Made by a program: the position numbers and the translations under genes | NCBI GenBank assembly: GCA_003220685.1 | Contig: QHTE01000062.1 | Span: forward strand, 77,698 to 136,641 | Source of the DNA: Candidatus Rokuibacteriota bacterium | GTDB lineage: Bacteria > Methylomirabilota > Methylomirabilia > Rokubacteriales > CSP1-6 | Direction: 5' to 3' | DNA: 58,944 nucleotides | The notes under the pieces: model-generated | What the model saw: only the letters and a program-made list of their open reading frames with translations | Database searches by the model: none | Told to the model about the DNA's origin: nothing | In this document: in pieces, positions 37,276-45,740 of the stretch | Layout: every line of letters begins with the position of its first letter | Position numbering within the stretch: the first letter of the stretch is position 1

Positions 37276-38502
37276 CTACCGCGCCTCGGCCGTCGCGGCC
37301 TCGACGACGGCCGAGGTGTAGCCGCTGTAGCGCCGATAGCAGCGCACCGCGTTCTCCCAGAGGAGCTTGCGCCGGGCGCTCTCGGGGATCGTCGTCCACT
37401 TGAGGACGGCGTCCACCGATTTCGGGAACCAGCTCTCTGAGTGCGGATAGTCCGTCGCGAACATCAGCGTGTTCTCGCCGATCGCCTCGATGGCCTGGCG
37501 AAGGGACAGCTCGCCCTCGTGCAGCTGGATGCTCTGGTAGTACTGCGGCCCGCGGATGTAGTCGCTCGGCTTGCGCTTGAGGCGGGGCAGCGCGTGCTGG
37601 CTCATCTCGGCCTGCTCGTCCAGGCGCGAGGCCCAGAAGGCGAGCCAGCCGTGGCCGCACTCTAGCGAGGTCAGGCGCAGGCTCGAATAGCGATCGAGCA
37701 CGCCCGAGCCGATGAGCGCCGCCATGTTGCGCTGAGCATTCCACACGTGGCTGGCCGAGCGGACCAGGAACATGTTGTCCCAGTTGTCCCACATGCCCGG
37801 CGGGTACGGGATCGACATCGTGAAGGAGTGGATGACGACCGTCAGGTCGTGCTCCTGCGCCGCCGCCCAGATCGGCTCCCAGTCGGGATCGTCGAGCGTC
37901 ATGCCCGGCGGGCAGACCGGGAAGATGCCGACCGGCCACCGCTCCTTGCCGCAGCGGCGGATCTCAGCGACCGACCCCGGCACGTCGCGGACCGTCACGT
38001 GCATCACGCTCGTGAGGCGATCGGGGTACGGCGCGCAGTAGTCCTTGAGGAAGCGATGATACGCCTGGTACATCGCCATCTCGACCGCCACGTCGTCAAG
38101 ACCCGCGAACGCCGCCAAGCCGCCCGACGGCAGGACCATGTTAACGTCCACGCCCTCGATGTCCATGTCCTTGATGCGCGCGCGCGAGTCGAAGTTGACG
38201 CGGTCGTCCGGGAAGGGCGGCCCCTGCCAGCGCACGTCCCAGGGCGTGCCGCCGTCCTTCAGCCCGCGCGTGATCGCGTCGGCGGGCGGCACGCGCTCGC
38301 GCGAGCCGAGCATCCGGTTGAGGTCCGGGCGCTTGCCGACGCGGTAGCGCGACATGCCCCCCTTGCCCTGAGCCCGCCCGACGAGGGACCCGAGCGCGGC
38401 CAGCCGGGCTCGGTCGGGGGCCGAGAGGTACGCCTCGATGGGCTCGGCGGGCTCGATGACGTGGGTGTCGGCGTCGAAGATGCGATATCCGGCGCGTGCC
38501 AT
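37276..38502 (-). CDS. Amidohydrolase 2 family protein
   Basis: This 408-residue TIM-barrel hydrolase has the N-terminal metal motif DADTHVIEP, a His in VVIHSFTMS, and the C-terminal FATDYPHSESWF with the conserved Asp. Relatives include decarboxylases of aromatic acids and metal-dependent hydrolases in xenobiotic pathways. Coupling to the dihydroxyphthalate-decarboxylase-like gene suggests catabolism of an aromatic acid. The substrate is not known. Confidence 0.88.
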   Translation of the reverse strand: MARAGYRIFDADTHVIEPAEPIEAYLSAPDRARLAALGSLVGRAQGKGGMSRYRVGKRPDLNRMLGSRERVPPADAITRGLKDGGTPWDVRWQGPPFPDDRVNFDSRARIKDMDIEGVDVNMVLPSGGLAAFAGLDDVAVEMAMYQAYHRFLKDYCAPYPDRLTSVMHVTVRDVPGSVAEIRRCGKERWPVGIFPVCPPGMTLDDPDWEPIWAAAQEHDLTVVIHSFTMSIPYPPGMWDNWDNMFLVRSASHVWNAQRNMAALIGSGVLDRYSSLRLTSLECGHGWLAFWASRLDEQAEMSQHALPRLKRKPSDYIRGPQYYQSIQLHEGELSLRQAIEAIGENTLMFATDYPHSESWFPKSVDAVLKWTTIPESARRKLLWENAVRCYRRYSGYTSAVVEAATAEAR

Positions 38503-38524
38503 AGGGGACCTCCTCGGGCGTCCG

Positions 38525-38554
38525 TTGACACCTTCCCGGCGGAGAACTTAGCAT
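38525..38554 (+). promoter_or_regulatory. Promoter-like motif of unclear target
   Basis: A perfect TTGACA (38525-38530) is followed after 18 bases by TAGCAT (38549-38554). It points right, but the next plus-strand gene is ccoN at 44.3 kb, and the local genes run left. It may be chance or drive a small or antisense RNA. The surrounding 146-bp gap holds no gene that I can support. Confidence 0.25.
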
Positions 38555-38648
38555 GACCCGCCCGATGCGTGCGCGGGCACGAGTGGCCTGGCGAAGCTCA
38601 AGGAGCTGCTTCGCTGAGCGGCCGCAACTCGCGGCGACCGTTACCGGT

Positions 38649-39626
38649 TCAGTCGGCGGGCTCCATCCGATAGAGGCGCAGGAGCTTGAGCAGCGGCACG
38701 TCCTGCGCGGTGAAGAGCACGGCCGGCTCGGCGCCCCCGTTTGCGTGGGCGTGCCGCGCCCGCGGCGGAATCACGAAGAAGTCTCCCGGCTCCCACTCGA
38801 ACGTCTGATCGTCCACGGTGGTCGTCCCCCGCCCGCGCACCACGCGATAGACGGCGGTGCTCGTCTCGCGGTGGGCGTGCGTGCGGATGCCCGGGCGCAG
38901 CAGCTGCAGATAGCACGCGACGGTCGGGCGAAGCGAGGTGCCGCTGGCCGGATCGACGTACTCGAGCAAGACGTCGTCGAAGGGGTCGGGCGCCTGCTCG
39001 GCCCGCTTCAGCAGCGCCGCGTAGGCGTCGGTCCACGGGAAGTAGATGTCGCGGCCCGGGCTCCGGAGCGCCGGCTGCTGCTCGTCGGGATACGGCTCGA
39101 AGGTCAGGTTCTCCAGGAACCGGACGATCTGCCAGTCGAGGATGTCCATCCAGTAGACGGGCTTGCCGCCTTCGTTGCCGTGGTCGTGCCACGCCATCCC
39201 TGGCGTCAGCACGAGGTCGCCGGGCTTCATCGCGCACTTCTGACCGTCGACGGTCGTGAAGGCCCCTTCGCCGTGGAGCATGAACCTGATCGCGGTCGGC
39301 GAGTGGCGGTGGGCCGGCGCGACTTCGCCGGGCAGCAGGTACTGGATCGCCAGCACGAGGCTATGCGCCACGGTCCGCTCCGGGACTCCCGGATTGTGCA
39401 GGCGCAGCACCCGGCGCTCGGCGCCGCGGTGGGGGCTCAGGTATTCGCTGCTCTCGAACAGGAGCGGCTCGATGTTGCGCCAGCGCCAGTGGCGGGCCTG
39501 GGTGGCCGTCGGCTTCGGCGGAATGAGCGGCCCCGGCCGGGACCACGGAGCGTCGAGCCCCGCCGCCCTCAATCGCGCACAGTACGCCTGGAGCTCCTCG
39601 ACCGTCCGCGTCGTCTGGACCGCCAT
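38649..39626 (-). CDS. Gentisate 1,2-dioxygenase-like bicupin protein
   Basis: This 325-residue protein has two cupin domains. The first has HRHSPTAIRFMLHGEG near residue 107, and the second has HAHRETSTAVYRVVRGRG near residue 250. The overall layout matches gentisate or 1-hydroxy-2-naphthoate dioxygenases, which open an aromatic ring next to the two hydroxyl groups. Length is slightly short (typical 340-370). The ribosome-binding site GGAGGAG lies in sequence shared with the downstream end of a tRNA relic. Function as a ring-cleavage enzyme fits the neighbouring decarboxylase and hydrolase. Confidence 0.85.
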   Translation of the reverse strand: MAVQTTRTVEELQAYCARLRAAGLDAPWSRPGPLIPPKPTATQARHWRWRNIEPLLFESSEYLSPHRGAERRVLRLHNPGVPERTVAHSLVLAIQYLLPGEVAPAHRHSPTAIRFMLHGEGAFTTVDGQKCAMKPGDLVLTPGMAWHDHGNEGGKPVYWMDILDWQIVRFLENLTFEPYPDEQQPALRSPGRDIYFPWTDAYAALLKRAEQAPDPFDDVLLEYVDPASGTSLRPTVACYLQLLRPGIRTHAHRETSTAVYRVVRGRGTTTVDDQTFEWEPGDFFVIPPRARHAHANGGAEPAVLFTAQDVPLLKLLRLYRMEPAD

Positions 39627-39640
39627 GGCCGTCTCCTCCG

Positions 39641-39686
39641 CCTGCCAATTACAGTTTCGGCTACTCTACCATTGAGCTACACCGGC
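39641..39686 (-). tRNA. tRNA-Thr(UGU)-like 5-prime half, decayed
   Basis: Read on the minus strand, 39686 begins GCCGGTG (acceptor strand), then TA, then the canonical D-arm GCTCAATGGTAGAGT, and an anticodon-arm-like GCCGAAACTGTAATTGGC containing TGT. The loop has 8 bases rather than 7 and the position expected for U33 is altered, so the anticodon arm is damaged. The T-arm and the 3-prime half are missing. The gentisate-dioxygenase-like gene starts right after it. It is a non-functional remnant, possibly marking a past recombination junction. Confidence 0.55.
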
Positions 39687-40625
39687 CCGGAGTCTCCAGC
39701 TGTACCACTTCGCACGAAGGGCGGCGCCCACTCGTATCACACTGCTCGGGAGGGTTCCGACGAGACCGCGGTGCAGCCCCAGCTTCAGGCATACCGCGCC
39801 CCGGAGTGTCAGGGGAACATGGTATTTCGGCACCAGTACTTCTACAAATCCGTTGCGGTCCTTGAAGTCGATCAGGGAGCTGTTGTCCTTGTTGCCGTAG
39901 CGGTACCGGCCGTACGTCACGTACGAGATTCCCCGCTGTGCGCAGCGCTCGACCGCGGTCGTGATCAGCACGTTCGCGGGCCGCTTGTCGTAATGACGGC
40001 TCTTGGTCAAGAGCTGCATGATGGCCGCGACTTTCCCGCAGTAGACGAGCTTCATGAGGCCGATCAGCTCGTCCCCGAGATATGCGCAAATGAAGTCGCT
40101 GCGGTCCCTGAACGACGAGTAGTCCTTCCGCACCTCCTCGACCGTCTTCCCGAAATGGGCGAACGGCACACCCTGGCGCATCGGTGAGTCGTTGTTCAGC
40201 GCGACCAGTCCGCCGATCAGCGCGTCATCGAGCTCGCGGAACTTGACGACCACGCCTCGTTTGGCGGCTCGTCTCGTGTTCTTTCGAGTATCCTTCGGGA
40301 GCTTCTCCCACCAGTCGGCAAAGGTGGTGAGCCGGATCGCCGCGATGCTGTTCCATTCCATCCGATACGAATACTTGGGTGTTTCGGCCGGCAGCTTCTG
40401 AGCGAACGTGAAGACGTCCGCTTTCGCGCCGTTCGAACGACACGCCTTCAAACGCCGGATGCACGACTCCGGGTCGTCGAGCTCGTCCTCCAGCCAGTCC
40501 TCGTCGTGAACGGTCGCGACTCTCAGCCGTCTCCCGGTCACCACGATGCTTCGACCGCCGATCTCCACGGCGGGCACCGTCACCCATTGTCCTTTGATGC
40601 TGATCTCGATGTGCGCGTTGGTCAT
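39666..40625 (-). CDS. GNAT/FemAB-like acyltransferase-fold protein
   Basis: This 319-residue protein shows a GNAT/FemAB-type C-terminal region: DFICAYLGDELIGLMKLVYC near residue 200, AAIMQLLTKSRHYDKRPANVLITTAVERC near residue 225, and the YGRYRYGN to VPKYHVPLTL run. FemAB-like proteins often act in cell-wall peptide or surface-glycan synthesis. The N-terminal 50 residues form beta strands. The ATG at 40625 was preferred over an upstream extension with low-complexity sequence. Its last nine codons and stop lie inside the tRNA relic, so the C-terminus may have been altered. Confidence 0.75.
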   Translation of the reverse strand: MTNAHIEISIKGQWVTVPAVEIGGRSIVVTGRRLRVATVHDEDWLEDELDDPESCIRRLKACRSNGAKADVFTFAQKLPAETPKYSYRMEWNSIAAIRLTTFADWWEKLPKDTRKNTRRAAKRGVVVKFRELDDALIGGLVALNNDSPMRQGVPFAHFGKTVEEVRKDYSSFRDRSDFICAYLGDELIGLMKLVYCGKVAAIMQLLTKSRHYDKRPANVLITTAVERCAQRGISYVTYGRYRYGNKDNSSLIDFKDRNGFVEVLVPKYHVPLTLRGAVCLKLGLHRGLVGTLPSSVIRVGAALRAKWYSWRLRAGVAQW

Positions 40626-40641
40626 AGCCCGTCTGAGGGTC

Positions 40642-41005
40642 TCAGTTGCTCTTCGAGAACCTGTGCGCCGTCGCCAGGAGCTCGGTTCCGAAGACAGCGA
40701 AGGCGAGGTCGGCCTCGATGCGGTCCTCGTAGAGGCGTCGTTCGGCCGCCTCGGGGAGTCGGACACCGAACGGATAAGAAAAGGGGAGGAACCGGCGCAG
40801 GCATGTCACAGGCTGCCCAGAGGGCGTCGACGAGCTCTTCCTTCGACTCCATGGGCCAGCTCGCGCGCTCGGCGCCGCGTGGGATGCCCGGCCGGCCGAT
40901 CTTTGCCATGAGACGATTGTAGTACGTCAGGTAGATGCGCTCTTCGCGTAGGGCGCGAATCGCCGCGAGCTTGTTCCGCCACATCAGGTTGACATTGTTG
41001 ATCAT
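40642..41005 (-). pseudogene. Small gene with an internal frameshift, unknown family
   Basis: From the ATG at 41005 one frame is good to about 40813 (EELVDALWAACD). The adjacent frame then takes over with CLRRFLPFSYPFGVRLP and stays open, ending EADLAFAVFGTELLATAHRFSKSN at a TGA (40642-40644). A one-base change would join them into about 119 residues that are mostly helical, rich in Arg and Leu. No named family could be recognised. It sits just upstream of the FemAB-like gene on the same strand. Confidence 0.5.
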
Positions 41006-41042
41006 CCCGGTCAGGACGAAGCTCGTCTGCTTGATACGAATT

Positions 41043-42119
41043 CTAGCCGAACACGCTGCTCTTGCGGCCGTCGAAGCGAATGCCCACCCGCTGGCCCACC
41101 TCGGGCGTCTGGCCGGGATCGACCTGGATGCGCAGGCGCGTGCCGTCGTCGAGCGTCACGTGGCAGTCGACGAGGTTCCCGAGGAACGTCACCTCCACGA
41201 CCCGGCCCGGCACCGAGCCCGCGCCGTCAGCGGCCGACGCCGGCACCAGCCGGAGATTTTCGGGGCGGATCGCCACCTGCACCGTCTGGCCCGACACGGC
41301 GCCCGGCGGCACGGGCGCGCCGATCGGATGCTCGCCGCCGACCGCGACGACTCCGTCGTCCGCGCCGGCGCGGACGACGCGGCCCGAGATCAGGTTCACG
41401 AGCCCCATGAAATCGGCGACGACCTTGTTGACCGGCCGCGCGTAGACCGCGCGCGGCGCGCCGACCTGCATGATCGCCCCCGCGTGCATCACCGCGATCC
41501 GGTCGGAGAGCGCCATCGCCTCGGACTGATCGTGGGTGACGTAGACGAACGTGATGCCCGTGCGGCGTTGCAGCTCCTTCAGCTCCCAGCGCATGCGCTC
41601 GCGGAGCTTGGCGTCGAGGTTCGAGAGCGGCTCGTCGAGGAGCAGGATGCCCGGCTCGACCACGAGGCTCCGGGCCAGCGCGACGCGTTGCTGCTGCCCG
41701 CCGCTCAGCTGGCTCGGATAGCGGCGCTCGAGCCCGGCCAGGTTGACCTGCTCGAGCACGCGTGCGACGCGCGTCTGGGTCTCCGCCCGGCCGACCCGGC
41801 GCACCTCGAGGCCAAAGGCGACGTTCTGGTACACCGTCTTGTGCGGCCACACCGCGTAGTTCTGGAACACCATGCCCATGCCGCGTCGCTCGGGCGGCAC
41901 GACGCCGCTCGGGGTGGAGAGCGCCGTCGAGCCGACGCGGATCACGCCCGCGTCGGGCGCCATGAAGCCGGCGATCAGACGCAGGAGCGTGGTCTTGCCG
42001 CAGCCGCTCGGCCCGAGCAAGGTCACGAACTCCCGGTCACCGATCTCGAGACTCAGATCGCTCACGGCGGTGACGCCACCGAAGCGCTTCGTCACGTGCT
42101 CGATGCCGATCCCCGCCAT
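41043..42119 (-). CDS. ABC transporter ATP-binding protein, iron/thiamine/polyamine-type
   Basis: This 358-residue ATPase has Walker A GPSGCGKT, the signature LSGGQQQR, Walker B ILLLDEPLSNLDA, and a C-terminal TOBE-like domain (about residues 245-358). It resembles FbpC/PotA-type subunits of importers for ferric iron, thiamine or polyamines. The ATG overlaps the NUDIX stop as TGATG. The operon order is permease, NUDIX, ATPase. Confidence 0.92.
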   Translation of the reverse strand: MAGIGIEHVTKRFGGVTAVSDLSLEIGDREFVTLLGPSGCGKTTLLRLIAGFMAPDAGVIRVGSTALSTPSGVVPPERRGMGMVFQNYAVWPHKTVYQNVAFGLEVRRVGRAETQTRVARVLEQVNLAGLERRYPSQLSGGQQQRVALARSLVVEPGILLLDEPLSNLDAKLRERMRWELKELQRRTGITFVYVTHDQSEAMALSDRIAVMHAGAIMQVGAPRAVYARPVNKVVADFMGLVNLISGRVVRAGADDGVVAVGGEHPIGAPVPPGAVSGQTVQVAIRPENLRLVPASAADGAGSVPGRVVEVTFLGNLVDCHVTLDDGTRLRIQVDPGQTPEVGQRVGIRFDGRKSSVFG

Positions 42120-42556
42120 CACTCGATCCGCAAGAGCCGCATGTACTCGGCCACGGCCGTGCGGTCCACGTCGATCTCGAGCGCGCCCGGCTCGTCGAGC
42201 GGGATCCAGAGGAGCGCCTCGGCCTCCTGGTTCAGGATGTCGCCGCGCCATCTCTCGACCGCGAAGTAGTGGAGCTTCCTCCACTCCTCCGCTCGATGAA
42301 GCAGCGTGCACACGTACGCCGTCCGCTCGGCCACGACCCCCAGCTCTTCCTGGAGCTCGCGCTGCAGCGCGTCCTCGAGCGCCTCGCCCGGGTCGACGTG
42401 ACCGCCGGGCAGCGCGACGGCGCCGGGAGCCAGCCGGCGGGTTGGTTTCCGCCTCTCGGCGAGGACGTGGCCGTTCCTGACGAGCATGAACGTGACGCAC
42501 TCGAGGGGCGGAGCGCCGTCGCTGGACGCTCCGGTCCGTCTGCTCGCGGCCGTCAC
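42119..42556 (-). CDS. NUDIX hydrolase
   Basis: This 145-residue protein has the NUDIX box GGHVDPGEALEDALQRELQE, with the two Glu of REL.EE. Such enzymes hydrolyse nucleoside diphosphate-linked compounds, often as housecleaning. The GTG start overlaps the permease stop as GTGA, so it is translated with the transporter. A NUDIX gene inside an ABC importer operon is unusual and may point to a nucleotide-like or phosphorylated ligand. Confidence 0.87.
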   Translation of the reverse strand: MTAASRRTGASSDGAPPLECVTFMLVRNGHVLAERRKPTRRLAPGAVALPGGHVDPGEALEDALQRELQEELGVVAERTAYVCTLLHRAEEWRKLHYFAVERWRGDILNQEAEALLWIPLDEPGALEIDVDRTAVAEYMRLLRIE

Positions 42557-44271
42557 TGCGCGACCTCCGCTCGCTCGGCGCTCGGGACCGCCACGCCGCG
42601 GCCCAGTCGTGTGGCGAGCACGATCGCCCCGGTGATGATGAGCATGGTCACGATCGCCAGCGCCGCGACCGGCCCGAGCGCGCCGGTCTCGTAGAGGTTG
42701 TAGACGGCGACCGCCAGGGTGATCGAGCCCGAGCTGAACAGCAGGACCGAGGCCGAGAGCTCCTGGAGCGCCGGAACGAACACGAGGAGCCAGCCGGCGA
42801 AGAGTCCAGGACGGGCGAGCGGCAGGGTGACGCTCCGGAAGGTGCGGAGCCAGCCCGCGCCGGTCACGCGCGCGGTCTCCTCGAGCGACGGGTCGATCTG
42901 ACGGAAGGCTGCGTTCGCCGAGCGCACTCCAAGCGGGATGAACCGCCCGGTATACGCGAGCAGGATGATGAGGAGGGTTCCGTAGATCGGCAGCGGGACC
43001 CGCAGCCAGAACTGGATCAGGGCGACGGCCACGACGATTCCCGGCAGCCCCAGGGGAACGAGCGAGGCATAGTCGAGGAGCTTCCTTCCCCTGAGCGCGG
43101 TCCGCAGATCCAGCCAGCCGACGAGGCTTCCGATCAGGACGGCCAGGGTGGCCGTCCCGCTCGCGAGGATCAAGCTGTTCACGATCGCACGACGGGTAAC
43201 GTCGTATTCGAGCAGCACGAATCGATAGTGCTGGAGCGTCAGGTTCTGCCAGAACCCAAGCCCCCACGAACGGGAGACGGAGACGGCCAGCAAGGTCAGG
43301 TACGGCGCTGCCACGGCGACGACGAAGACCGCCACGCAGAACGCGAGGACGCCCCAGCGGGCCGAGCCGAGCTCGACGAGCCGCGGCCGGCTCCCCTTGC
43401 CGCCGAGGGTCACGTACGAGCGGCGCGCGAGGTACCGGCGCTGCAGATAGAGTGCGGCGACCGTCAGCGCCACGAAGATCAAGGACAGCGCCGAGGCCAG
43501 GCCGTACTGCGGCGGATAGTCGAACAGCGCGTAGATGCGGGTGGGCAAGGTGAAGACGCGCCCGGGCAGGCCCACGATCGCCTGCGAGCCGAAGAGGGCG
43601 ATCGCGTTCACGAAGGCCACGAGCGCCCCCGACAGGACGGCCGGCGCCACCAGAGGTCCGGTGACCGCCAGGGCGGTCCGCCACCGGCCGGCGCCGAGGA
43701 TCTGCGCCGACTCCTCCATCGATGCATCGACCGACTCCAGCGCGCTGGCGGCGAGGAGGTAGACGAACGGAAACGTGTGCGGCACGGTGACGAGAATCAG
43801 CCCGGCCATCGAGAAGACGTCGAAGGTCAGCGCCGGCATCCCGAGCACGTCGCGGACGAATCGATTCACCAGCCCGGCCCGCGGACTGAACAGGTTCACG
43901 AACGCGATCGCGGTCAGAAACGGCGGCGTCAGGTACGAGACGACCGCGGTCAGGTGGATGAAGCGCTTCGCAGGAACGTCGGTGCGGCTCACCGCCCAGG
44001 CGAGCGGAAGCCCGACGGTCACGCTCAGCACGGCCGTCGCCGCGCCGAGCACGAGCGAGTTCCGCAGCGCCTGCACGTGGAGCCGGCTCGTCACCGCGTC
44101 GCGGAAGTGAGCGAGCGTGAGGCCGTCGTCGCCGGTCAGGCTGCCGCCGACCAGGAACGCCAGCGGGAGCGCGACGAGCACCACCAGCGCGAGGGCCGCG
44201 CCGGCCATGACGACGTGCTCCGCCCCCACGAGCCTCGACGGGGCCGGGAACGCCTGAAGTGGCGTCGACAT
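42553..44271 (-). CDS. ABC transporter permease, FbpB-type two-domain protein
   Basis: This 572-residue inner-membrane protein has about twelve membrane helices in two related halves, each with a binding-protein-dependent transport motif. The EAA-type loops are ESAQILGAGRWRTALAVTGPL in the first half and ETARVTGAGWLRTFRSVTLPL in the second. FbpB-like proteins of this size import iron, thiamine or sulfate-like ligands. No binding protein gene lies in the operon. It diverges from the cbb3 oxidase genes across a 68-bp gap. Confidence 0.9.
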   Translation of the reverse strand: MSTPLQAFPAPSRLVGAEHVVMAGAALALVVLVALPLAFLVGGSLTGDDGLTLAHFRDAVTSRLHVQALRNSLVLGAATAVLSVTVGLPLAWAVSRTDVPAKRFIHLTAVVSYLTPPFLTAIAFVNLFSPRAGLVNRFVRDVLGMPALTFDVFSMAGLILVTVPHTFPFVYLLAASALESVDASMEESAQILGAGRWRTALAVTGPLVAPAVLSGALVAFVNAIALFGSQAIVGLPGRVFTLPTRIYALFDYPPQYGLASALSLIFVALTVAALYLQRRYLARRSYVTLGGKGSRPRLVELGSARWGVLAFCVAVFVVAVAAPYLTLLAVSVSRSWGLGFWQNLTLQHYRFVLLEYDVTRRAIVNSLILASGTATLAVLIGSLVGWLDLRTALRGRKLLDYASLVPLGLPGIVVAVALIQFWLRVPLPIYGTLLIILLAYTGRFIPLGVRSANAAFRQIDPSLEETARVTGAGWLRTFRSVTLPLARPGLFAGWLLVFVPALQELSASVLLFSSGSITLAVAVYNLYETGALGPVAALAIVTMLIITGAIVLATRLGRGVAVPSAERAEVAQ

Positions 44272-44339
44272 GGGCGCCGATTCTATCCCATTCGATTCGG
44301 ATATTCGGGCGGACGCGCTATCCTCGCTCTGGGACCTGC

Positions 44340-45740
44340 ATGACTGCGACCGAAGCCGCGCTGCGCGAAGCCTCGTCGCGAAACGACGAGTTGATCGACG
44401 CCGACCTGATCCGCCAGTGGCTGGCCTGGGGCCTCGGCTGGCTGCTGCTCTTCCCTACCATCGGGGCGTTCATCTCCACCAAGTTCAATTATCCGACTCT
44501 CCTGGGCGACCTGCCGTGGTTCACCTTCGGGCGGCTGCGCCCGATGCACGTGAACGGCGTGATCTGGGGCGCCTTCTCGACGCTCTTCATCGGGCTCTGC
44601 TACTACATTGTGCCCCGCCTGAGCGGCGTGCGCGTCTGGGGCGAGCGCTGGAGCCGCGGGCTTCTGTGGGTCTGGAACCTCAATCTGGCCGCGGCCGTGG
44701 TGCTGCTGGGGCTCGGCTGGAACCGGGGCTGGGAGGCGGGCGAGTTCCCGCTGATCAACGTCATCGTGACGTTCCTGGTGATCGTGCTCCTGACCGTCCA
44801 GTTCCTGATGACGATCAAGCAGCGGCGCGAGCGGCCGCTCTACGTCTCGCTCTGGTATCTGATCGCCGCCTTCGTCTGGACCGACGTGAATCTCGTGCTC
44901 TTGATGCTCGGCCCCTACCACATCCCCGGCATCAACAACGCGGCGTGGCACGGGCTCTTCATGCACTACGTGGTCGGACTCTGGATCACGCCGGCCGGCT
45001 ACGTGCTGATCTACTACTTCCTGCCGGCCAGCGTGAAGAACCCGATCTACAGCCACCGGCTCTCGCTGATCGGCTTCTGGTCGCTCGCATTTTTCTATCC
45101 GTTCGTCGGCATCCATCACTACCTCTACTCGCCGATCGCCGACTGGGCCGAGACGATCGCGATCGTCTCGTCGATGATGCTGATCATTCCGGTGTGGACC
45201 GTGCTCCAGAACTTCTTCGGCACGATGATCGGGCGCTGGCCGGAGCTCTCGCGCAACCTGCCGGCGAAGTTCCTGATCGTCGGCTCGCTCATGTACCTGG
45301 TCGGCTGCTTCCAGGGCTCGCTGGCAGCGCTCCGCTCGCTCCAGCAGCCGACGCACTTCACCGACTTCGTCATCTCCCACTCACACCTCACGGTCTTCGG
45401 CACGTTCGTGGTGTGGGCGATCGCCGGCACCATGTACGTCTGGCCGCGGCTCGCCCACGACGCGCCGCTGTGGAGCTTCCGCGTCGGGAACTGGGGATTC
45501 TGGCTCGTCACCCTGGGCATCTCCGCGATGGGGCTCGTGCTGACGGCGCAGGGGCTCCAGCAGGGCTTCATGCTGATGGCCGGCACCGAATGGGTGCACT
45601 CGGTGAACGCGATCCGCCCCTACTGGTGGGTGCGGACCCTCACCGGCATCTCCATGGACGTCGGCATGTCCCTCGTCGTCTACACCCTCATGAAGACCTC
45701 GCTCGCCGCCGTCGACGCGACGCGGCCCGGAGCGCGATGA
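44340..45740 (+). CDS. ccoN: Cytochrome cbb3-type oxidase catalytic subunit I
   Basis: This 466-residue haem-copper oxidase subunit has about twelve membrane helices. Haem and copper ligands include H70 in RPMHVNGVIWG, the AWHGLFMHYVVG pair, the GIHHYLYSP CuB histidines, and HSHLTVFGT. It reduces oxygen at a high-spin haem-CuB site with high affinity. The ATG at 44340 gives a standard N-terminus, and an upstream frame to 44259 has no family match. Its stop overlaps the next gene as ATGA. Confidence 0.93.
   Translation: MTATEAALREASSRNDELIDADLIRQWLAWGLGWLLLFPTIGAFISTKFNYPTLLGDLPWFTFGRLRPMHVNGVIWGAFSTLFIGLCYYIVPRLSGVRVWGERWSRGLLWVWNLNLAAAVVLLGLGWNRGWEAGEFPLINVIVTFLVIVLLTVQFLMTIKQRRERPLYVSLWYLIAAFVWTDVNLVLLMLGPYHIPGINNAAWHGLFMHYVVGLWITPAGYVLIYYFLPASVKNPIYSHRLSLIGFWSLAFFYPFVGIHHYLYSPIADWAETIAIVSSMMLIIPVWTVLQNFFGTMIGRWPELSRNLPAKFLIVGSLMYLVGCFQGSLAALRSLQQPTHFTDFVISHSHLTVFGTFVVWAIAGTMYVWPRLAHDAPLWSFRVGNWGFWLVTLGISAMGLVLTAQGLQQGFMLMAGTEWVHSVNAIRPYWWVRTLTGISMDVGMSLVVYTLMKTSLAAVDATRPGAR

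Noticed and set aside
38560..38625. Short plus-strand frame ending in LAKLKELLR before a TGA
   Set aside because: It is only about 17 codons from an upstream stop and has no start or ribosome-binding site, so chance is likely.
39641..39686. Functional tRNA-Thr
   Set aside because: The T-arm and 3-prime half are missing and the anticodon loop is abnormal, so it was called a relic only.
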